Positions 54,064 through 58,835 of a DNA stretch of 58,835 nt are shown one piece after another. Made by a program: the position numbers and the translations under genes. The notes below the pieces were generated by a model, which saw only the letters and a program-made list of their open reading frames with translations, searched no databases and had not been told where the DNA came from. Every line of letters begins with the position of its first letter. Position 1 is the stretch's first letter. The DNA comes from Deltaproteobacteria bacterium (GTDB lineage Bacteria > Myxococcota_A > UBA9160 > UBA6930), in NCBI GenBank assembly GCA_028817435.1, contig JAPPPQ010000023.1, positions 1 through 58,835 on the forward strand, given 5' to 3'.

Positions 54064-54075
54064 TATAGTATCGTA
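54064..54075 (+). promoter_or_regulatory. TetR-side -10 and possible operator in the divergent control region
   Basis: TATAGT (54064–54069) ends 7 nt before an in-frame TTG at 54077. The overlapping GTATCGTA (54068–54075) recurs in the promoter of the acyl-CoA dehydrogenase operon (22101–22108) and could be a TetR-type operator half-site. Confidence 0.35.
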
Positions 54076-54145
54076 ATTGGCGCAACCGGGGCTGCGGGGC
54101 GGAAGCGGCAACCGGCTGGCAGGCCGGGAAGCGGGGGGAGCGGGA

Positions 54146-54865
54146 ATGGCTGCGAACGGGCGCATAGCCGCGCGCCGCGCTGGCGCCGCCGCCCACACGG
54201 GCATTGGCGCGGGCGCAACGGGCGCCGCCGTGGGCGAAGCCAGGCCGGGCGCGCCCAGCGAGCCGGGCGAAACCGGCGGCGCGGGAAGGCCCCGCAGCGA
54301 GGCCGCGCACCGCGCCATACTCGAAGCCACCCTGCGCCTGCTCTCCGAAGTCGGTTTCTCCGCCCTTACCGTCGAAGGCGTCGCCCAGCGCGCGGGGGTG
54401 GGCAAGGCCACCATCTACCGGCGCTGGCCCTCCAAACTGCCGCTGGTGGTGGAGGCATTTTCGCAGTTGCCCGCCTTCGAAGACGCCGACACCGGCAGCC
54501 TGGAAGGCGACCTGCGCGCCATTTTGCAGCAATACCTCGCCAACTTTCTCACCACGCCGCTGGCCGCCGTCTATCCCAGCCTGGCCGCCGAGCGCGTCCA
54601 CAACCCCGAGCTCGGCGCACTGCTCGACCCGCTGCTGCAGGCCCGCCGCCGCCCGCTAGAGTCCGCCCTGCGCCGCGCCCAATCCCGCGGCGAGCTGGCC
54701 CCCGGCGCAAACCTCGAACTCGCCGCCGATCTCATCGTCGGCCCCATCGCCGTCCACCTATTCTTCCGCGGCGCACGCCTCCACCCCACCCAAGCCGCCC
54801 CCCTGGTGCGCCTAGCCCTCCGCGGCATCGCCCCCCTTGCGGGGCCGGGCGGCGGGGCGGGTTAG
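54146..54865 (+). CDS. TetR/AcrR-family transcriptional regulator
   Basis: The 239-residue repressor-type regulator has a Gly/Ala-rich N-terminal tail, then the DNA-binding helix-turn-helix (AILEATLRLLSEVGFSALTV, EGVAQRAGVGKATIYRRWPSK). The C-terminal ligand domain is about 130 residues with no recognised ligand motif. ATG at 54146 has GGGGGGAG upstream and is preferred; TTG at 54077, 7 nt after a -10 element, would give a leaderless 262-residue form. It is divergent from the flavoprotein operon, which is the likely target, with an acyl-CoA or steroid as possible inducer. The 3' end overlaps the convergent hsdM by 4 nt. Confidence 0.91.
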   Translation: MAANGRIAARRAGAAAHTGIGAGATGAAVGEARPGAPSEPGETGGAGRPRSEAAHRAILEATLRLLSEVGFSALTVEGVAQRAGVGKATIYRRWPSKLPLVVEAFSQLPAFEDADTGSLEGDLRAILQQYLANFLTTPLAAVYPSLAAERVHNPELGALLDPLLQARRRPLESALRRAQSRGELAPGANLELAADLIVGPIAVHLFFRGARLHPTQAAPLVRLALRGIAPLAGPGGGAG

Positions 54866-56379
54866 CGGTGGAGGGGTTTTAGGGCGGTGGTGATTTCGGC
54901 GCCTTTGGATTCGATGATTTTTAGGAGTTGGGCGGGGGTGCGGGTATCTACCTGGGCTTTGCGGTTGGGGTTGACGGCTTTCAGGTCGTAGTTGCGGGCT
55001 TTGATTTCGGCGATTTTCACCGTCCAGCTGTTTTCGCTGTTTGCGCGCTTGGGCAGCAGGCGGAAGAATTCGTCGAAGTGCGCCAGGGTGAGCGGGTGGC
55101 CCTTGTTCACCTTCAGATGGCTCATATCGTAATACCAAATGCGCTTTGTCGGCTCGCCTTTGGTGAAGAACAGCAGGTTGGTCTTCACCCCCGCGCCGGC
55201 CTGGGTAAAAACACCGCCGGGCAGGCTCACCACGCACCACAGGTCGCACTCTTCCAGCAGGCGGCGCTTGGTGTTCACAAATGCGCTTTCGTTCACGCGG
55301 AACAGCAGCCCCTCGTCCACCACCATGCCGCAGCGCCCGCCCGGCTTCAGGCCGTGGGCAATTACCTCTTGCAAAAACAGCACCTGTGTTGAGCCGGTGG
55401 CGTAATCGTAGCGGGTTTGCGCCTCTGCGCCCTCTTTGCCGCCAAAGGGCGGATTCGTCAGCACCACATCAAAAAGCTCGGGCGCGCCCTCAAACAGGCT
55501 GCTGGAATCTTCCCGGCGGGTAAGCGCGTTGCCGTGCCAAATGTGCGGGCGGTCAATCTCGTGCAGCACCAGGTTGGCCAGAGCAATGGGGTAAATCAGC
55601 GCCTCTTTCTCCCGCCCGTAAAAGGTCTGCTGCTTCAGCGTTGTGTAATGGCGCGGGCGGGAAGCGCCCTGCACCATGTGCTCGTAAGCCTGCGCCAAAA
55701 ATCCGCCGGTGCCGCAGGCCGGGTCGTAAACCGTCTCGCCAACCTGCGGATTCACCACCTGCACCATGGCGCGAATCACCTCGCGCGGCGTGAAGAACTG
55801 CCCGCCGTCGTTGTTCTTCTCGCCCATCTTCAGCAGCAGGCCCTCATACACCTGCGAGAGCGTAAACACATGCGTATCGTCCACCTCTGCCTGCCGCAGC
55901 GCGTGCACCTTGTCCAGCACATCCAAAAAGTTTCGCTCCGTATCCACGCCAACGCGCTCCACGCCGCTCACAATCTCGCCAATTACCTGCTGCTTCACGG
56001 TTGCGCCGCGCTTGCGCCGCAGCCTCTTCAGGTGCGGCAAAAGCTCGCCGTTCACAAAGGCAAAGAAGCCGCCCGGCGCACCGGCCTGCAGCGCCGCGCG
56101 CTTGCGGCCCTGCGGCGCAGCCCAATCTCGCCAGCGAAACGGCGCGCGCAGCGCGGGCGACCAGTCCCGCTCCACCGCCGCGCTGGCCTCCTGCTCCCGC
56201 TGCTCGTTCTCGTCCAGAATGCGCAGAAACAAAATCCAGGTGAGCTCGGGCACATACTGCAACGCCCCCGCCCTGCCGCCCCGGCGCATGATGTCGCAAA
56301 TGGCCTTGACTGCCGCATCCACCGACTGCCGCCCAGTCTGCGCCGCCGCCGCCCGCCTGCCCCGCTTCCGCTGCGCCAT
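54862..56379 (-). CDS. hsdM: Type I-type N6-adenine DNA methyltransferase, M subunit (second system)
   Basis: The 505-residue methylase has the N-terminal helical domain (VPELTWILFLRILDENEQRE), a GGQFFTPREVI segment, SAM motif I DPACGTGGFLAQAYE and catalytic motif IV LTNPPFGGKEG. It differs in sequence and length from the HsdM at 15930. The half-size specificity gene lies 3 nt upstream on the same strand (S before M). No R subunit is visible in the window, so it may lie beyond the right edge or be absent. Confidence 0.93.
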   Translation of the reverse strand: MAQRKRGRRAAAAQTGRQSVDAAVKAICDIMRRGGRAGALQYVPELTWILFLRILDENEQREQEASAAVERDWSPALRAPFRWRDWAAPQGRKRAALQAGAPGGFFAFVNGELLPHLKRLRRKRGATVKQQVIGEIVSGVERVGVDTERNFLDVLDKVHALRQAEVDDTHVFTLSQVYEGLLLKMGEKNNDGGQFFTPREVIRAMVQVVNPQVGETVYDPACGTGGFLAQAYEHMVQGASRPRHYTTLKQQTFYGREKEALIYPIALANLVLHEIDRPHIWHGNALTRREDSSSLFEGAPELFDVVLTNPPFGGKEGAEAQTRYDYATGSTQVLFLQEVIAHGLKPGGRCGMVVDEGLLFRVNESAFVNTKRRLLEECDLWCVVSLPGGVFTQAGAGVKTNLLFFTKGEPTKRIWYYDMSHLKVNKGHPLTLAHFDEFFRLLPKRANSENSWTVKIAEIKARNYDLKAVNPNRKAQVDTRTPAQLLKIIESKGAEITTALKPLHR

Positions 56380-56382
56380 TCT

Positions 56383-57072
56383 CTACACCTCCCCGCTGAA
56401 CGCCTGCCGCAGCAACGCCCCCGGCAGCGCCTTAATCGCTTCCATTTCCACCTCGGCGGCGGCCCGGGCCTTTTCCACGGCGGCCATCTTGGCATTCAGA
56501 ATAGCGACGATTCGCCGTTGCTCGTCAAGGGGCGGGAGGGGGACTTGAATGTTGAGAAGCTGCTTTCGGCTTATCGCTCCAAATGTGCTTCCCGTTCCCA
56601 TTTGCGAAATCTCGCTCTCGTGGAGCTTCATGAAGAACAAAACGAAATCTCGCTCCACATTGTTCCCGCAGCGAATAGCTGCAAGCCCACGGCCAATGCA
56701 GCATTCAATATCCGCCACATTTGTAGGCCCCACCGGAGCTCGCACAGAGATCAAAATGTCGCCAGGTTTGGCAATCGTTTTGGGAGCGATGCACCAAACT
56801 CTCGCCGTCGGGTGTCGCTGTCCGAATTCGGCCTTCCCTTGAAAGAACGGCAATCCCGCAGGCTCTTTCCGATAGGTGTCACTGGTTGGAGATTGGCCGG
56901 AAACTATGTCTGCGACCTCCCCGAGCGAAACCCACTTCCACCCTTGCGGCAATTCTCGCCTCACGGGCGCGCCCTGCGCAGTGCCCCATGCCCGGCGCGC
57001 CGCCGCCTGTTGCGGAAAGTGTTGCGGGGGCGCTTGCTCTTCGAGAGCTTTCGATTGTGGCGCGCTGTCCAC
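56383..57072 (-). CDS. hsdS: Half-size type I specificity subunit (single TRD)
   Basis: The 229-residue protein starts at a GTG with a weak GGGATAA upstream. After a Pro/Gln/Ala-rich N-terminal tail comes one target-recognition domain (LPQGWKWVSLGEVADIVSG, then LPFFQGKAEFG and GDILISVRAPVGP). One conserved spacer follows (LPPLDEQRRIVAILNAKMA, ending LPGALLRQAFSGEV). Normal HsdS proteins have two TRDs and 400 or more residues. Half-size subunits can work as homodimers that read a palindromic bipartite site, so it need not be broken. A truncated or phase-varied remnant is the alternative. Confidence 0.87.
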   Translation of the reverse strand: MDSAPQSKALEEQAPPQHFPQQAAARRAWGTAQGAPVRRELPQGWKWVSLGEVADIVSGQSPTSDTYRKEPAGLPFFQGKAEFGQRHPTARVWCIAPKTIAKPGDILISVRAPVGPTNVADIECCIGRGLAAIRCGNNVERDFVLFFMKLHESEISQMGTGSTFGAISRKQLLNIQVPLPPLDEQRRIVAILNAKMAAVEKARAAAEVEMEAIKALPGALLRQAFSGEV

Positions 57073-57240
57073 TTATCCCGGCAACCTCTCATGACAAACC
57101 TCCAAGATTCCAGCAGGCAGACACGCCGCGCTCGCACAGCAAGCCCGCGCCGCAGTCCCCTGCCTAGCGCCCCCATTATTACCGGGCAGGCCGCTGCTCC
57201 GCAAACCCTGCATCTAAGAGGCTGCCGACCTACACTGGAT

Positions 57241-58581
57241 TCAACTCTCTTCGTCCGTCTCGCTCGAATCCAGCTCTTTTTTTCTGGGGAAACTGTCAAG
57301 CGGACACCCGTCTTTCGAGTAATTGACATAATTCCCGGTGTATCCAATTTTGTGAAACAACAGAATGTGAAAAAGATGTAGGCAGGAATCGAGCTTATCC
57401 AGATAATTTTGCAACCCCTCTCTGGTTGTCATGCGATCAGCCGTGTCTGCGTGTGCAGAATCATTTCGTAGCTCATACCAATTATGAGCTAGCTGCTTCT
57501 CGAATATGCCGTCCCGGGCCATTTTGTGAAGAATATCTATCACAATGCCAGGCTTGGTTTTTCTGTTCTGTTTCTTTTTCTGATCTACGCTTGCGGCAGC
57601 TCCCATTCCATAACCCAGATAATACTCTTTTATGATGCCCTCTATAGCCACACTGGTAACCAAGGCTTGATTATGAACATAGCCCGACTGCCAAACTGAG
57701 TTTATGCCACGCCAATAGCCAAAAAATCGTTGGTCCACATCCTTGAATTTGAAAAGGTAATTGTTGAGAAAATTCTCCAAAGATTTTGCATCTGTGCTCG
57801 CGGGTGGATAAATGGGAATGTGTATTTTGTGATCGGATTCAGCCTTTTTGTTATGAATTTCGATCGTCGAATTTTCACGAATTCTCCGAATGGAGCATAC
57901 AGGCCGAAGCCAATTCCCTAGTGCAATGCTTAAGGCTTCAAGGATTCGCTGTCCATAATCTGCTGAAATTTCTCCGTCTGAGTTCAATGCCTGAATGATA
58001 ATATAATTGTCTTCCTTTTGAAGTTGCAATTCGATTCCATTCAAATTCATTTTGCATGTATTCAAAGTTCGAGCACCGTCAGGTCGAATTTGACTTTCAT
58101 TGACCGGAATATTGTATTTTCCTGGAATCGCAAAAAAGAGAACACTGGACTTGAGATCTTGCATCCCTGTCGCATTTTCGGTGTGCGTGATTTTTCGTAG
58201 ATTCTTCTTGATAGCTATTCCAACAGAGGGCAATGAAAGGGAAGGTTGAAAAGATATGTTTTCAGAATTCCAAGTATCTCCCCGCATATCGGTGGCGTCG
58301 AGGCGAAATTGAGATTCAGGGTTTATCAATTTTCCAGGTGCAGAACGAACAGCGCCCGGCATCCAACTTCCAAAAATCTCCATCCTACCTGGACTTATGG
58401 TGTGATACATTTTGAGATGAAGTTGTCCGTTCTCGTCTTGAGATATTGATCCAGGCCCAGAGTAAATAATAGGCGAAGACTTCCTTTGCTGAGTCAAAGT
58501 GATCTCAATGAAATCTATGACAAGAGAGTTGCCCAGAATGGAATTCAAGGTTTTCGGCGTCATCGGGAAAATTTGAAACAT
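57241..58581 (-). CDS. HEPN-motif protein of unknown function, possible ApeA-like defence ribonuclease
   Basis: The 446-residue protein is strikingly AT-rich compared with the rest of the window. The first ~200 residues form a beta-rich region with no motif I recognise. The C-terminal half is helical and holds NWYELRNDSAHAD: Arg372 and His377 make an Rx4H motif, the active site of HEPN ribonucleases, in the same relative place as in Apea-like HEPN proteins. It lies 15 nt after an ImmA/IrrE-type gene and 168 nt before the half-HsdS/HsdM pair, all on one strand. A role as an abortive-infection RNase linked to the modification genes is plausible but inferred. ATG at 58581 is used; one at 58563 has no ribosome-binding site. 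Confidence 0.7.
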   Translation of the reverse strand: MFQIFPMTPKTLNSILGNSLVIDFIEITLTQQRKSSPIIYSGPGSISQDENGQLHLKMYHTISPGRMEIFGSWMPGAVRSAPGKLINPESQFRLDATDMRGDTWNSENISFQPSLSLPSVGIAIKKNLRKITHTENATGMQDLKSSVLFFAIPGKYNIPVNESQIRPDGARTLNTCKMNLNGIELQLQKEDNYIIIQALNSDGEISADYGQRILEALSIALGNWLRPVCSIRRIRENSTIEIHNKKAESDHKIHIPIYPPASTDAKSLENFLNNYLFKFKDVDQRFFGYWRGINSVWQSGYVHNQALVTSVAIEGIIKEYYLGYGMGAAASVDQKKKQNRKTKPGIVIDILHKMARDGIFEKQLAHNWYELRNDSAHADTADRMTTREGLQNYLDKLDSCLHLFHILLFHKIGYTGNYVNYSKDGCPLDSFPRKKELDSSETDEES

Positions 58582-58596
58582 TTGAAATTTTATCCC

Positions 58597-58835
58597 TCAG
58601 TTTTTGAATGTGAAGCTGGCCTTCAGGTCGTTCAAGAGAGTCCGATACGGCAAAGCATTCTCGTGCTGCATTCGCCCCACGACAATTCCGGGGTGAATTC
58701 GGATGCGCTTGGCGAATGCCTGCACGGCAGTCTTGGTGTGCGGCAAACTCCGAAGCTCGGCGAGATGCTCTTTGGGTATCAACATATTTGCCGCGAAGTT
58801 GTCGGCTTCCTGCTCCTGCCGGTTGCCTTCCGAGT
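58597..58835 (-). CDS. ImmA/IrrE-type metallopeptidase, C-terminal part
   Basis: The frame is open to the window edge, so the N-terminus is missing. The visible end reads EQEADNFAANMLIPKE, the segment just after the HExxH zinc site in ImmA/IrrE (DUF955) peptidases, followed by FAKRIRIHPGIVVGRMQHEN, also typical. These peptidases often follow an XRE repressor domain and cut repressors in mobile-element or toxin-antitoxin settings. Here it would be the first gene before the HEPN protein, suggesting regulation of the locus. Confidence 0.83.
   Translation of the reverse strand, partial: SEGNRQEQEADNFAANMLIPKEHLAELRSLPHTKTAVQAFAKRIRIHPGIVVGRMQHENALPYRTLLNDLKASFTFKN

Overview
This window comes from a very GC-rich bacterial chromosome. 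The left edge has the order parB – two b-type F-ATPase subunits – delta – alpha – gamma – beta – epsilon, with no a or c subunit genes. That layout is familiar from Geobacter-like Deltaproteobacteria. Together with CoA-dependent lipid/steroid-type catabolism genes and two P450s, it suggests an uncultivated aerobic, deltaproteobacterial-like lineage (Myxococcota, Binatota or a relative). The lineage assignment is inference; no rRNA or tRNA gene was seen.

Layout. (1) 1–7143: 3' end of parB and the peripheral-stalk/F1 ATP synthase operon. (2) 7212–8935: two lower-GC minus-strand genes, a possible PD-(D/E)XK-like protein and a GIY-YIG nuclease with a RAMA-like C-terminus. (3) 8999–11347: nagA and a TauE/SafE permease. 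(4) 11466–20442: a 9-kb same-strand defence cassette with an ABC/OLD-type ATPase overlapping a small putative nuclease, then hsdR-hsdM-hsdS overlapping a KAP P-loop NTPase. A convergent AAA/DUF4143 ATPase follows. (5) 22158–27930: a six-gene operon (acyl-CoA dehydrogenase, CoA-transferase, two single-hotdog MaoC proteins, acyl-CoA dehydrogenase, CoA-transferase) resembling the actinobacterial igr steroid side-chain operon. Each of its three paired families has one member with catalytic residues and one without. (6) 27927–36652: DUF885 hydrolase, a Dam-type methylase, a small hydrolase-like protein, a GNAT, an AsmA protein, a P450 and an SDR. (7) 36653–43458: a type III-like Mod/Res pair followed by a heavily decayed Eco57I-like methyltransferase. 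(8) 43561–54865: a second CoA/lipid cluster (2,4-dienoyl-CoA reductase-like SDR, two crotonases, acyl-CoA carboxylase beta, two MFS transporters, P450, SRPBCC protein, ketosteroid-dehydrogenase-like flavoprotein) and a divergent TetR regulator. (9) 54862–58835: a second type I methylase with a half-size specificity subunit, preceded by a HEPN-motif protein and a partial ImmA/IrrE peptidase.

Two themes stand out. Defence and DNA-modification genes interrupt housekeeping and lipid-catabolism genes at least four times, often with lower GC than their neighbours. Many first-in-operon genes also lack a Shine-Dalgarno and have a -10-like hexamer 6–8 nt before the start codon, which suggests widespread leaderless transcription. 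The best candidates for an undescribed system are the ATPase/putative-nuclease pair at 11466–13513, with the R-M plus KAP operon beside it, and the HEPN / half-HsdS / HsdM locus at the right edge.
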